A stretch of DNA of 64,000 nucleotides, from positions 4,092,001 to 4,156,000 of the forward strand of contig NZ_CP048113.1 in assembly GCF_010093065.1 (NCBI RefSeq), in the 5' to 3' direction. Under the pieces are notes generated by a model. It was not told the DNA's origin. It saw only the letters and a list, made by a program, of their open reading frames with translations, and searched no databases. Positions 33,512-42,832 of the stretch are shown here, one piece after another. A program made the position numbers and the translations under genes. This DNA is from Chitinophaga agri (GTDB taxonomy: Bacteria; Bacteroidota; Bacteroidia; Chitinophagales; Chitinophagaceae). Numbering within the stretch: the first letter of the stretch is position 1; every line of letters starts with the position of its first letter.

Positions 33512-33628
33512 AAATAAATGTGATTTTATAGAAGTTTTATTACCTTACCAAAAGAAAATTCTTAAAGAAGATTGGAAACAATCTCGCCTGGTTTATTTAA
33601 TAATAAACTAGTGTTTAAATACCGTATT

Positions 33629-33653
33629 AAATGCCTGCTAAATGCAGGCATTT
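33629..33653 (+). terminator. Terminator after the 32996-33511 gene
   Basis: 10-bp perfect stem AAATGCCTGC (33629-33638) / GCAGGCATTT (33644-33653), 5-nt loop, then TTGTTT. Confidence 0.7.
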
Positions 33654-33762
33654 TTGTTTAATATCTATTATAAATTAGATGGATACTCATAATGAATATC
33701 AAATAAAACCTATTAAAACTTATGTTTTATTGCTGAAAAAGGCTTAGAGATATACCGCAACA

Positions 33763-33794
33763 AAAAAGGAGATCAATTACTTGATCTCCTTTTT
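33763..33794. terminator. Terminator behind the tRNA-Pro genes
   Basis: 14-bp perfect stem (33763-33776 / 33781-33794) with a 4-nt loop; it starts AAAAAGG and ends CCTTTTT, so it works in both directions. It lies 10 bp after the 3' end of the second tRNA. Confidence 0.75.
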
Positions 33795-33803
33795 CCTATC
33801 GGG

Positions 33804-33877
33804 TCGGGGCGGCAGGATTCGAACCTGCGACCTCCTGCTCCCAAAGCAGGCGCGATACCGGGCTACGCTACGCCCCG
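33804..33877 (-). tRNA. tRNA-Pro(TGG), copy 2
   Basis: 74-nt cloverleaf on the reverse strand: acceptor CGGGGCG/CGCCCCG, anticodon arm CCTGC-TTTGGGA-GCAGG with anticodon TGG, T arm GCAGG-TTCGAAT-CCTGC, discriminator A. The 3' CCA is not encoded. It is the same sequence as the tRNA at 33976-34049. Confidence 0.95.
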
Positions 33878-33943
33878 AAAATGTTTCCCAGATGACATCT
33901 GGCCTACTCACAAAAAACACACCGTCCTCTATTAAAAATAAGA

Positions 33944-33967
33944 AAGGATAACATTACTGCTATCCTT
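33944..33967 (-). terminator. Hairpin between the two tRNA genes
   Basis: AAGGATA (33944-33950) pairs with TATCCTT (33961-33967); on the reverse strand it is followed by TCTTATTTTTAAT. It may end the transcript of the first tRNA. Confidence 0.5.
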
Positions 33968-33975
33968 CCTTCCAG

Positions 33976-34049
33976 TCGGGGCGGCAGGATTCGAACCTGC
34001 GACCTCCTGCTCCCAAAGCAGGCGCGATACCGGGCTACGCTACGCCCCG
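33976..34049 (-). tRNA. tRNA-Pro(TGG), copy 1
   Basis: 74-nt tRNA identical to the one at 33804-33877, with the same acceptor, anticodon (TGG) and T arms, 98 bp apart on the same strand. Transcription runs from this copy towards the other. Confidence 0.95.
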
Positions 34050-34233
34050 AGACCCGACTTAACATCTTTGCTTTGTTGCCATCGCTTTCGATGTTTGGGA
34101 TTGCAAAGGTAGAGAGTTTTTTCATTTAACCAAAAAACTTTCAGGAAAATCTTAAAAAAAATTAAAATAACTTTCCGGTGCTGTTTGTAAAAAACAGATG
34201 AAACACCCGAGGGCAAAGAAAAGGACGAAACTC

Positions 34234-36807
34234 ATGAGTCTGAGAAAAATTTTAATATCAGCCTGCCTGCTGCTGTCTGTTGCATCCTATGGTCAGACGA
34301 AAAAACTGCGGCTGCTGAGAGATCAGCTGCTGGACGACTACTGGCAATTCACGAAAGATAGTCTGCCGGGAGCAGAAAAAGCAGACTTCCCCGATAACAA
34401 CTGGCGGACCGTCCACCTCCCGCATGACTGGGCCATAGAAGACCTGCCTGGTCAAAACGACAGCACTATCATCGGGCCTTTCTATAAATACAGCCCCGCC
34501 CGGGAGCATGGCGCCTACGTGGTAGGAGGCACTGCCTGGTACAGAAAATCCTTCATCCTGCCTCCGCTTGCCGGACAAACCGTCGCTATCCATTTTGAAG
34601 GCGTCTACAGGCATGCTGACGTCTGGATTAACGGTCACCCGCTCGGCAATCACCCATATGGGTACACGCCTTTCACCTACGACCTGACACCTTACCTGGC
34701 TCCCGCAGGCCAAAAGAACGTCGTAGCCGTCAGGGTCCGCAATGAAGGACTGAATGCCCGCTGGTATACTGGTGCTGGTATCTACAGGCACGTGCATCTT
34801 CAGGTACTGCCTGCCGCCCACCTCATAAAAGACAGCACGTTCATCTCCTTCCCGGAAGCAGGTAAACAACAGGCTATTGTGCAGGTAACGACAGCCATCA
34901 GGGGAAATAATAACGACCACAAGATCATAGAGATCAGTCTGAAAGACAGTACTGGACAGGTCATCGCCACTGCGGCACAGCCAGTACAGCTCAATGGCAC
35001 AACACCTGTAACTGTCATGAAACAGCTGACTGTCACCAACCCTTGTCTATGGTCACCGGCACGACCTTACCTGTATACCACCGCCATCCGGCTAATCGAC
35101 ACACTACAAACCCAAAAACCTGCCTATCCCGATGAACTGATCTATCAGACAGGCATACGGCGCATCAGTATCAGTGCGGGCAAGGGCTTCCTGCTGAATG
35201 GAACGCGCCTCCTGCTGAAAGGAGGTTGTCTGCATCACGATAACGGACTCTTAGGCGCCGCGGCTTTCGACCGGGCAGAAGAAAGAAAAGTGGAACTGAT
35301 GAAGGCGAATGGATTCAATGCCATCCGGACAAGTCATAATCCGCCGTCAGAGAAATTCCTGGAAGCCTGCGACCGTCTCGGCATGCTGGTGATAGACGAA
35401 ATGTTTGACGTATGGACAGAACAGAAACTTCCGCAGGACTATCACGTATCCTTCCCTGAATGGTGGGAGCGGGACCTCCGCAGCATTGTACTGCGTGACA
35501 GAAATCATCCTGCTGTCGTTATGTGGAGCATCGGCAACGAGATCCCTGAAAGGGCAGATCCGGACGGACTGGCCATCGCCAGAGATATGATACAGGCCAT
35601 CCACCGGTATGATACTACACATGCCATCACCGCCGGGGTACCTGAGTTCTGGGACCGCCCTTACAAATGGACGGCTGCCGATCCTGTATTTGCCATGCTG
35701 GATGTAGCCGGCTATAACTACCAGTGGCAGAATTATGCCCTGGATGCCCGCCGCGTACCAGGACGTATCATAATGGGCACAGAAACATTCCCCTCCCAGT
35801 TGTATGACGCCTGGAACCAGGTGCAGGGATTGCCATATGTGATTGGTGATTTCGTATGGACAGCCATGGACTATCTCGGAGAAGCGGGTATCGGTCATCA
35901 GACCTACAATGGCGCTGGCGCTGGCCGGCGCACCTTCCCCTGGATCAATGCGAACTGCGGTGATATCGACCTCATTGGCAATAAAAAACCCCAGTCCTTC
36001 TACCGCGATGTCGTATGGCGGAATAGCCCGGTAGAAATGCTCGTTCATGCGCCCGTCGCAAAGGGCAAACAGGAAAAGGTCAGCCGCTGGGGATGGCCAG
36101 ACGAATCAGCGTCCTGGAACTGGTCGGGCATGAACGATACCGTTATGCAGGTTCGCGTATTCGCACGGGCTAAAAAGATCGACCTTATCCTGAATGATTT
36201 CCGGATAGCCATGAAAGAGATCGCCGATGATACCCCCCTAACCGTCACCTTCGACGTTCCCTATAAACCGGGGGTATTAACAGCATTTGCCTATGACGCC
36301 AAAGGCAATGAAACCGGCTTTAAAACGCTCGCTACCACTAATCCGCCCGTCGCTATCCGCCTGAAGGCGGACCATACCCAGATCCCTGCCGGCAATGGGT
36401 CACTGGCATATGTGCAGGTGGAGATCGTGGATGACCTGGGCAGAGTGGTACCTACCGCTAATTTACCATTAGAACTGACCATAAATGGTGCAGGGAGTCT
36501 GGCAGGAGCAGGGAATGCCTGTCCGGATTGTCCGGCCAGCTTCCAACAACTCCGCATAAAAACGTATCAGGGACGCGCATTAGTCATTTTAAGGGCCAGT
36601 GAACGGCCAGGCGAGATAAGTCTCCAGGCAAAAAACAATGGTCTAAAAAAGGCTAAAATCAGCATTACAACGCAGCGGATAAAGTTTGGCCGTCGCTTGT
36701 TCGTCGCTAGTTCGTCGCTAGTTCGTCGCTTGTATATCCTGCGTATATCCGACCTACCAGCTGAATGTATGCAGTCAGCTGGTAGTATTTTACCGTTTTT
36801 TATTTAA
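34234..36807 (+). CDS. Exported glycoside hydrolase family 2 enzyme (beta-galactosidase-like)
   Basis: About 857 residues from the ATG at 34234 (MSLRKILISACLLL; another ATG lies at 34198). After the signal peptide (VASYGQ): sugar-binding jelly roll (FEGVYRHADVWINGHPLG), Ig-like domain, the TIM barrel (TSHNPPSEKFLEACDRLGM) and beta domains. Catalytic acid/base Glu436 lies in WSIGNEI and the nucleophile Glu517 in GTETF, with normal spacing. Retaining exo-glycosidase acting in the periplasm; beta-galactosidase is the usual guess, but substrate is uncertain. The C-terminal about 40 residues (from RIKFGRRLF) are not like the family: they come from an 11-bp tandem repeat and run through a terminator hairpin, so a frameshift or lost stop is likely at the end. 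Confidence 0.9.
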   Translation: MSLRKILISACLLLSVASYGQTKKLRLLRDQLLDDYWQFTKDSLPGAEKADFPDNNWRTVHLPHDWAIEDLPGQNDSTIIGPFYKYSPAREHGAYVVGGTAWYRKSFILPPLAGQTVAIHFEGVYRHADVWINGHPLGNHPYGYTPFTYDLTPYLAPAGQKNVVAVRVRNEGLNARWYTGAGIYRHVHLQVLPAAHLIKDSTFISFPEAGKQQAIVQVTTAIRGNNNDHKIIEISLKDSTGQVIATAAQPVQLNGTTPVTVMKQLTVTNPCLWSPARPYLYTTAIRLIDTLQTQKPAYPDELIYQTGIRRISISAGKGFLLNGTRLLLKGGCLHHDNGLLGAAAFDRAEERKVELMKANGFNAIRTSHNPPSEKFLEACDRLGMLVIDEMFDVWTEQKLPQDYHVSFPEWWERDLRSIVLRDRNHPAVVMWSIGNEIPERADPDGLAIARDMIQAIHRYDTTHAITAGVPEFWDRPYKWTAADPVFAMLDVAGYNYQWQNYALDARRVPGRIIMGTETFPSQLYDAWNQVQGLPYVIGDFVWTAMDYLGEAGIGHQTYNGAGAGRRTFPWINANCGDIDLIGNKKPQSFYRDVVWRNSPVEMLVHAPVAKGKQEKVSRWGWPDESASWNWSGMNDTVMQVRVFARAKKIDLILNDFRIAMKEIADDTPLTVTFDVPYKPGVLTAFAYDAKGNETGFKTLATTNPPVAIRLKADHTQIPAGNGSLAYVQVEIVDDLGRVVPTANLPLELTINGAGSLAGAGNACPDCPASFQQLRIKTYQGRALVILRASERPGEISLQAKNNGLKKAKISITTQRIKFGRRLFVASSSLVRRLYILRISDLPAECMQSAGSILPFFI
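36691..36734 (+). repeat. 11-bp tandem repeat, about four units, in the GH2 3' end
   Basis: Units at 36691, 36702, 36713 and 36724 read CGTCGCT(T/A)GTT with one or two differences. Eleven is not a multiple of three, so any change in copy number moves the reading frame of the last codons. Confidence 0.75.
36754..36785 (+). terminator. Intrinsic terminator lying inside the GH2 frame
   Basis: 11-bp perfect stem CTACCAGCTGA (36754-36764) / complement (36775-36785), then TATTTTACCGTTTTTT. The annotated stop (36805-36807) lies beyond it, which is unusual. Confidence 0.7.
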
Positions 36808-36847
36808 AACTTTCCAACATCTGGTGCACCATTACCGGATAAATATC

Positions 36848-37078
36848 CTACAAGACGATCGTGATCAGCACTACCGGTATTACGAAGAATGTAGCCATTC
36901 CGATCACCTTGAACATATACCACCCGGTATCCCGCTGAAGATGAAAAACCCCGGTACTGGCAGGCATATATAGATCTTCTCTTTCAGTAACTGTGTCCGA
37001 CATATCCTGCCCGGTGATCTTGCCGGCCAGTGTCGCTACATGTCCTGTGATATTGGATACAAAAGAAAGAAATGCCAT
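36848..37078 (-). CDS. Small membrane protein (76 aa)
   Basis: A 76-residue protein with a soluble N-terminal half and one C-terminal membrane helix (MFKVIGMATFFVIPVVLITI), so it is probably tail-anchored. No family is recognised. Its convergent position to GH2 and divergent position to the histidine kinase gene at 37132 leave a 53-bp gap for both promoters. Coding status is supported by the sensible membrane segment but not proven. Confidence 0.55.
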   Translation of the reverse strand: MAFLSFVSNITGHVATLAGKITGQDMSDTVTEREDLYMPASTGVFHLQRDTGWYMFKVIGMATFFVIPVVLITIVL

Positions 37079-37131
37079 TATTTTTCCTGTATCTTTATTT
37101 TACGGATTAGCCAATCCACGTTCCTGATACT

Positions 37132-39555
37132 ATGAGCAGTACCGATAATGAGCAAATAATACCTGACAACCGTCATGAGATAAACCGATGCGTGGGACAA
37201 GTAAACCGGCTGGAAGCATTGTTAGCGTATCAGACCAGCATTATGGAAATGCTGTTGGAACATGTACCTGCTGAACAGATCCTCCCACAGATCACTTCCT
37301 GGATAAACAGTCTGGAGAAAGATCTTACTGCCACGATCACACCCATCGAAACTCCCGTTGCTGCCCCTGCTAACAGTTCTCACACGGTTCCGTTAACAGG
37401 AAAACAAGGAAAGTGCCACGGAAGTTTGGTGCTCAGTTACAGATCAGGTAAGCAACCTGCTACAACAGACCATCATTTCTGGAAACTTGTGGCCCGTACC
37501 ATCGTCATGGTCATTGAACATGGCACAACCAGCGGGACAAATCATATTTCTCAAACAGATGATTGGACGGAGGCACAACTTATCAATAAAGAGCGTGAAA
37601 ATTTCTATCAATTACTGATGGATGCGCCGGCCGTCATTGCGGTATTGAGCGGTCCCGAACATGTATATCTGCTTGCGAATAAAATGTACATGCAAACTAT
37701 AGGAGCTGAAAGAGAGATCGTAGGTAAACCAATCCGGGAGGCACTACCTGAACTGGCAGATCAGGGTATCTATGAATTACTCGACGATGTGTACCGCACC
37801 AGTCAGCCGTTTATAGGACATGAAATAGAAATAGGCCTGGACAAATATGGCACTGGTATACGTGAAAATGTATTCTTCAACTTTATCTATCAACCTATCA
37901 AAGATGCTACCGGCAAGGTATTTCAGATACTTGTGCATGCCATTGATGTCACTCAGTCCGTCATGCAGCGCAGAAGGGCCGAGCAAAGTGAAGAAAGATT
38001 TAAAAGTTTTGTCGCACAGTCGCCTACGCCGATTGGTATTTATGTCGGTAAAGAACTACGGATCCATACTATTAACGACGCCATACTGGAAGCGTGGGAG
38101 AAAGACCGTTCTGTCATCGGGAAAACCTTCCGCGAGGCGCTACCAGAGCTGGAAGGACAGCCCTTCTTTGAACTGCTGGACAACGTATACGAAACAGGGA
38201 TCACTCATCACGCAGTAGAAGAAAAAGTACTGCTGATGAGAAATGGCGTTCTCACACCTACCTACTATAACTTTACCTATACAGCATTGCGGAATGAACA
38301 TGGCGAGATCTATGGCGTCATGAATACTGCAATGGAAGTCACTGAGCAGGTGAAAGCGAAGCAACAGCTGGCAGAGGCAGAAGAGAATTTGCGTACAGCT
38401 ATTGAAGTTGCCAAACTGGGAGACTGGAAAATCAACCTGCAAACGGGGGAAATCACACTCGCTGAACGCAAACAGGCATGGTTTGGTGCGCTCCCGGGAG
38501 AGCCTATTACTGCAGAGGAAGCAACTGCCTGTATGACCGATCCCTCTATTATGCAGCAGGCTATTGAGAATGCATTACAGCCCGGGTCGGATCGAATCAT
38601 CAACATTGAATATGAGATCACTAATTTCAGGACCGGCGAAAAACGCATGATCCAGACTTCCGGTAAAGTGTTACTGGATGATGCAGCCCAACCCTATATC
38701 ATTGTGGGTATATCACAGGATATTACCGAGGAAAGACAGCGGCAACAGGAACTGGAAAGACTTGTCAATGAACGAACACGGGCACTGAGCCTCGCCAATG
38801 AGGAACTACAGGAAGTGAACAAATCACTCGAAAAGGTCAATAACAACCTGGAACAATACGCTTATGTCACGAGTCATGATCTGCAGGAGCCCCTCCGGAA
38901 AATTAAAATATTCTCTGATATCCTGCTCAACAGATCAGCAGACACAACGGACACTTTCACCCGTAAATATCTCAGCAAAATAGATATTTCAGTCAATCGT
39001 ATGACAGCACTGATCAGTGATCTGCTCAATTTCTCCCGCCTGAACAGGTCAGAGAACACCTTCGTCCCTACCGATATCAATCTCATCATCGAAGAAGTAA
39101 AAGAAGATTTCGAACTTGCCATCAGAGAAAAAAATGTAACTTTGAATGTCTCACCCCTGCAGCAGATAGCAGCCGTTCCTCTGCAAATACGGCAACTCTT
39201 TTTCAACCTCATCGGTAATGCTATCAAATTCTCCAGGCAGGACATGACTCCCCAAATAAATATCAGCGGGCATCTACTCTCCGCCGCAGAAATTTCCACG
39301 CATCCACAATTAAACCCATCATGGAGCTGGTATGAAATCATCGTCAGCGATAATGGCATTGGTTTCGAACAACGTCACGCAGAAAAGATCTTTACCTTAT
39401 TTCAACGCCTCCATACAAGAGACGTCTACTCCGGTACTGGCATCGGTCTCGCCTTATGCGAAAAGGTGGTGAGCAATCACCACGGGATCATTTATGCCAG
39501 GGGGGTCGTTAATGAAGGCGCCAGCTTCCACATCCTTATTCCTATCAAGCAATAA
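37132..39555 (+). CDS. Multi-PAS sensor histidine kinase
   Basis: An 807-residue soluble kinase without signal peptide or membrane helix. Order: unassigned N-terminal region (1-150), PAS 1 (about 155-280, starting ERENFYQLLMDAPAVIAVLS), PAS 2 (about 285-410), PAS 3 (about 415-535), coiled coil, HisKA with the phospho-accepting His582 in YVTSHDLQEPLRKIKIFSD, and HATPase with NLIGNAIKFS, VSDNGIGFE and SGTGIGLALC. All kinase boxes are intact. There is no receiver domain and no response-regulator gene next to it, so it is an orphan kinase. A TATCTTTA sequence at 37090-37097 is a 7/8 -7 match. Confidence 0.92.
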   Translation: MSSTDNEQIIPDNRHEINRCVGQVNRLEALLAYQTSIMEMLLEHVPAEQILPQITSWINSLEKDLTATITPIETPVAAPANSSHTVPLTGKQGKCHGSLVLSYRSGKQPATTDHHFWKLVARTIVMVIEHGTTSGTNHISQTDDWTEAQLINKERENFYQLLMDAPAVIAVLSGPEHVYLLANKMYMQTIGAEREIVGKPIREALPELADQGIYELLDDVYRTSQPFIGHEIEIGLDKYGTGIRENVFFNFIYQPIKDATGKVFQILVHAIDVTQSVMQRRRAEQSEERFKSFVAQSPTPIGIYVGKELRIHTINDAILEAWEKDRSVIGKTFREALPELEGQPFFELLDNVYETGITHHAVEEKVLLMRNGVLTPTYYNFTYTALRNEHGEIYGVMNTAMEVTEQVKAKQQLAEAEENLRTAIEVAKLGDWKINLQTGEITLAERKQAWFGALPGEPITAEEATACMTDPSIMQQAIENALQPGSDRIINIEYEITNFRTGEKRMIQTSGKVLLDDAAQPYIIVGISQDITEERQRQQELERLVNERTRALSLANEELQEVNKSLEKVNNNLEQYAYVTSHDLQEPLRKIKIFSDILLNRSADTTDTFTRKYLSKIDISVNRMTALISDLLNFSRLNRSENTFVPTDINLIIEEVKEDFELAIREKNVTLNVSPLQQIAAVPLQIRQLFFNLIGNAIKFSRQDMTPQINISGHLLSAAEISTHPQLNPSWSWYEIIVSDNGIGFEQRHAEKIFTLFQRLHTRDVYSGTGIGLALCEKVVSNHHGIIYARGVVNEGASFHILIPIKQ

Positions 39556-39560
39556 GCATA

Positions 39561-39592
39561 TTGGAACTTTCCGATATGATTGTATAGTTTTA
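39561..39592 (+). promoter_or_regulatory. Promoter of the MFS efflux gene
   Basis: TTG at 39561-39563, a 21-bp gap, and TAGTTTTA (39585-39592, 7/8 match to the -7 consensus), 20 bp before the ATG at 39613. Confidence 0.45.
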
Positions 39593-39612
39593 CACTCTCA
39601 AATACTGATTGA

Positions 39613-40854
39613 ATGGAAGCACAGATGCCGACCCGGCAATACTGGTCCCTGATACTCATACTGGGTACCATGACTGCCTTAGGGCCATTTTCAATAGACA
39701 TGTATCTCTCCGGCTATCAGGCGATAGCGGACGATCTGCATACAACAATAGAAAGGATTGGTCTTTCCCTGTCGAGCTATTTTATCGGTATTTCCGCCGG
39801 GCAGCTCATCTATGGACCATTACTGGACAGATTCGGCAGGAAAAAACCGCTATACATCGGACTGATCGTCTACATCCTTGCCTCCGCAGGATGCATTGCG
39901 GCAAGATCGCTCGACTCATTCGTCGTACTGCGCTTTATACAGGCCATTGGTAGCTGCGCCGCTACGGTGGCTTCTGTTGCCATGGTGCGTGATCTCTTTC
40001 CTATTAAGGATAGCGCGAAAGTATTTGCCCTGCTGATGTTAGTAGTAGGCGCCTCTCCGATGCTTGCACCTACTGTCGGCGGATATATTACTACTGCCTG
40101 GAGCTGGCAGGCTATCTTCATCGTGCTTGGTGGAATGGGTATACTGTTAATGGCCGCCTGCTTTTTCTTTCTACCGGAGAGCCATCAGCCGGACACTTCC
40201 ATGTCGCTGGCACCCAGGCATATCATCAATGGCTTCTGGTCAGTGATGCGTGAACCGCAGTTTTATACCTATGCCTTAACAGGTGCATTCGCGTTCTCCG
40301 GATTATTTGTATACGTCGCCTCGTCACCGGTCGTATTCATGAAAATATTACACGTTTCCAAACAACATTTCGGATGGATCTTCGCGGGATTGTCAGTAGG
40401 CTTCATTGGCTCCAGCCAGCTGAATAGTCTGACATTACGTTACTTCCGCAGTGAACAGATCGTCCGTGTTGCACTTGTAGGACAAGCGTTCTTTGGCATC
40501 GTATTTTTCGTAGGTACTTACCTGGGCTGGTTTGGACTGGCATCTACAATTACCCTGCTGTTCCTTTTCCTGAGCTGCCTCGGGTTTGTCAATCCGAATG
40601 CATCTGCATTGAGCATTGCGCCTTTTAAAAAGAATGCGGGTACCGCAGCAGCGTTGATGGGCGCTTTGCAAATGGGCATCGGCGGACTTGCATCTGCTGC
40701 TGTGAGCTCATTTGAGTCGGCAACTGCCGTCCCGATGACGATGCTCATGGCGGTAACAGCGATTATAGCAGTCACCGTACTATTTATCGGCGCAATGCGC
40801 ATCACCAATCCGGTATTCCTGCATGACAGCAGTGACGCGGTTGTCCTCCACTAA
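39613..40854 (+). CDS. Bcr/CflA-family drug efflux MFS transporter
   Basis: A 413-residue inner-membrane proton antiporter with about 12 helices. The N terminus (LGTMTALGPFSIDMYLSGYQ) is the hallmark of the Bcr/CflA group, followed by the MFS motif A region LIYGPLLDRFGRKKPLYIG and the antiporter-like motif VVGASPMLAPTVGGYI. The group exports bicyclomycin, chloramphenicol, sulfonamides or small peptides; the actual substrate here is not known. The gene has its own promoter and terminator. Confidence 0.92.
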   Translation: MEAQMPTRQYWSLILILGTMTALGPFSIDMYLSGYQAIADDLHTTIERIGLSLSSYFIGISAGQLIYGPLLDRFGRKKPLYIGLIVYILASAGCIAARSLDSFVVLRFIQAIGSCAATVASVAMVRDLFPIKDSAKVFALLMLVVGASPMLAPTVGGYITTAWSWQAIFIVLGGMGILLMAACFFFLPESHQPDTSMSLAPRHIINGFWSVMREPQFYTYALTGAFAFSGLFVYVASSPVVFMKILHVSKQHFGWIFAGLSVGFIGSSQLNSLTLRYFRSEQIVRVALVGQAFFGIVFFVGTYLGWFGLASTITLLFLFLSCLGFVNPNASALSIAPFKKNAGTAAALMGALQMGIGGLASAAVSSFESATAVPMTMLMAVTAIIAVTVLFIGAMRITNPVFLHDSSDAVVLH

Positions 40855-40883
40855 TTATCCACACATACAATATTTTCACACAC

Positions 40884-40909
40884 GAACGGCCATGATCATA
40901 TGGCCGTTC
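40884..40909 (+). terminator. Terminator of the MFS gene
   Basis: 10-bp perfect stem GAACGGCCAT (40884-40893) / ATGGCCGTTC (40900-40909), followed by seven T. Confidence 0.8.
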
Positions 40910-40940
40910 TTTTTTATCTTAGCCCCCAGCCATATATTCT

Positions 40941-41693
40941 ATGAAAAATTATTGCTTACTTCTGCTCGCCCTCATCAGCATACATTGTAACCGGCACTCG
41001 GCCAATAAGAACTTTGATCTGAAGATCAATGCTGATATCGGGCATTACAAATACACGGCTCATCCGGTAACGGAAGAAGAATTCCACATCCTGCAACAAA
41101 ATATGGCGAAGTCCTGGACACAGGAAATAGTCAGCAACACACATAGCTCTTCAGTAACCGGACAGGAAACAGCGACTTTACCCGTGACCCGTTATAGCCT
41201 GCAGGACTATATCCGTATCGTCAATGAAATGGAAACGTTCAGTACAGCACTGCAATCGCCGGGTGACTACCTGCAAAAGACAGCCCCTTCCCTGGAAGTG
41301 GCAGCACTGGAACATAACAAAGTGTTCGCGCCACTGTCTAACGAATGTGTAGGCGAACCCGTTAACTATACAGACCTGATCATGACTGCTATGCGGAACA
41401 TCCTGGCAGATAATCATATTAAACTGGAAATCTGCTATGGATTCAAACAGCTATCGGCCCTGGAGATCAAATATACGATCTACGCAAAGCTGGATGAGAC
41501 ACTGCACAGCATCACCTTTTCCAACACGAATGGCTGCACACCCGACAATCACGCCATTTATCTGCTACTAAATAAAGTACTGATTGGCACCGAAAGAAAG
41601 GAAAGACTTGTCAAATACAGCGATCATACCAGTCTTGTATTCGTACAGCCGGCCCGATATGAACGATTAGAAAGAAGACTCAATCAACCCTGA
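40941..41693 (+). CDS. Hypothetical lipoprotein
   Basis: A 250-residue predicted lipoprotein, signal LLLALISIHC with Cys16 as lipidated residue. No domain is recognised. The mature part is mixed alpha/beta with two further cysteines (NECVGEP, LEICYGF) and a late one (NGCTPDN). It ends 68 bp before the ATP-grasp gene and may share a transcript with it. Confidence 0.72.
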   Translation: MKNYCLLLLALISIHCNRHSANKNFDLKINADIGHYKYTAHPVTEEEFHILQQNMAKSWTQEIVSNTHSSSVTGQETATLPVTRYSLQDYIRIVNEMETFSTALQSPGDYLQKTAPSLEVAALEHNKVFAPLSNECVGEPVNYTDLIMTAMRNILADNHIKLEICYGFKQLSALEIKYTIYAKLDETLHSITFSNTNGCTPDNHAIYLLLNKVLIGTERKERLVKYSDHTSLVFVQPARYERLERRLNQP

Positions 41694-41761
41694 TCACAGT
41701 GGCCGTCACTGCTGTCAGGTGATTGTATTTTTCTTTACATTCACGTTTTAAACAGTAGACC

Positions 41762-42832
41762 ATGTCAGTAACCGGTACCCCCGTCGCACTGCTTTATCAG
41801 GCGCAACAACCACCAGCGAGAAACGGCATCCTCAAGCCCATGAAACCCGGAGGCTATTCAGACAGCGGAGCGGATATCGCCTATGCTCTACGCGAGAAAC
41901 AAATACCGGTTAGTACCCCTGTGATCCACCCTCAGCTCGCCATAGACCTTGACTGGGTGTTTCCGGATACTGAAGCGGGTATACGTCATGCTCTCGCCAA
42001 GGGCGCACAGGTGTTATGGCTGAATACCATCCTGTATAACGGCCATCCTGTAGAGCCCTTTTTGAAAAAAGGCATCGCTGCTGTAGGACAATTGCCGCGG
42101 AATACCGACCTCTATGATGATAAATGGACGACCAACAAACTGCTTCAGCGAAACAACCTTCCCATTCCGCCTGCAATCCTGATCAATAAGGATAACCTGC
42201 ACGATTACCAGTTGAATTTCTCCTTCCCTGTGGTGGTAAAACCCATTAGGGGCAGAGGAAGCGAAGGCGTTCATGTAATACATACCGCCGCCGCATTAGA
42301 TGAAATGCTGGATATTATGTTCAGAGAAGACAAATACGGAAGTGCCGTGTATGTGGAAAAGTATCTTACCGGAAAGGAACTGACCATTACAGTCATGCCA
42401 CCGGGTAAGTATAAGATCAATGACATCTGCCAGGAGAAGATCAATTACTGGAGCCTCCCCCCCGTAGAGCGGTTCAATCACCATGATGGTGTAGCTCCCT
42501 ACAATGGTACCATAGCAGTGGTGAATAACAGCAGGGTACTGGACGATGCATCATTGCAATCATCCGCCATTATCACTTTATGTAAACAATGTGAATCTGC
42601 TGCGGCTTTAGTCGGCGCAAGAGCACCTGTAAGAATTGACTGCCGCCAGGATGAACAGGGGAAATATTTCCTGTTTGACCTGAATATGAAACCCAATATG
42701 ACTGGTGCATCCCGTCCACACAGAATGGATCAGGACAGCCTGTCAGCGCTGGCTGCACGTAAGATAGGCTGGACATTCCCTGACCTGCTTGAAAACATGC
42801 TGCGCCAACAATGGCGGTTTATAAAAGTATAA
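41762..42832 (+). CDS. ATP-grasp ligase, D-Ala-D-Ala ligase-like
   Basis: A 356-residue cytoplasmic ATP-grasp enzyme, expected to join a carboxylate to an amine through an acyl phosphate. Visible: the ATP-binding lysine region FPVVVKPIRGRGSEGVHV, the adenine segment VYVEKYLTGKELTITV, and the metal-binding FDLNMKPNMTG with conserved Asn. It is not the house-keeping Ddl, which has a different N-terminal half and stands with mur genes. The product could be a dipeptide, a modified peptide or a natural product. No nearby peptide precursor or partner gene was found. Confidence 0.85.
   Translation: MSVTGTPVALLYQAQQPPARNGILKPMKPGGYSDSGADIAYALREKQIPVSTPVIHPQLAIDLDWVFPDTEAGIRHALAKGAQVLWLNTILYNGHPVEPFLKKGIAAVGQLPRNTDLYDDKWTTNKLLQRNNLPIPPAILINKDNLHDYQLNFSFPVVVKPIRGRGSEGVHVIHTAAALDEMLDIMFREDKYGSAVYVEKYLTGKELTITVMPPGKYKINDICQEKINYWSLPPVERFNHHDGVAPYNGTIAVVNNSRVLDDASLQSSAIITLCKQCESAAALVGARAPVRIDCRQDEQGKYFLFDLNMKPNMTGASRPHRMDQDSLSALAARKIGWTFPDLLENMLRQQWRFIKV

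Noticed and set aside
34258..34920. 220-codon reverse-strand frame within the GH2 N-terminal region
   Set aside because: Antisense shadow; GH2 sugar-binding domain motifs support the plus strand.
35347..36048. 233-codon reverse-strand frame within GH2
   Set aside because: Antisense shadow of the catalytic barrel; the GH2 motifs are clear on the plus strand.
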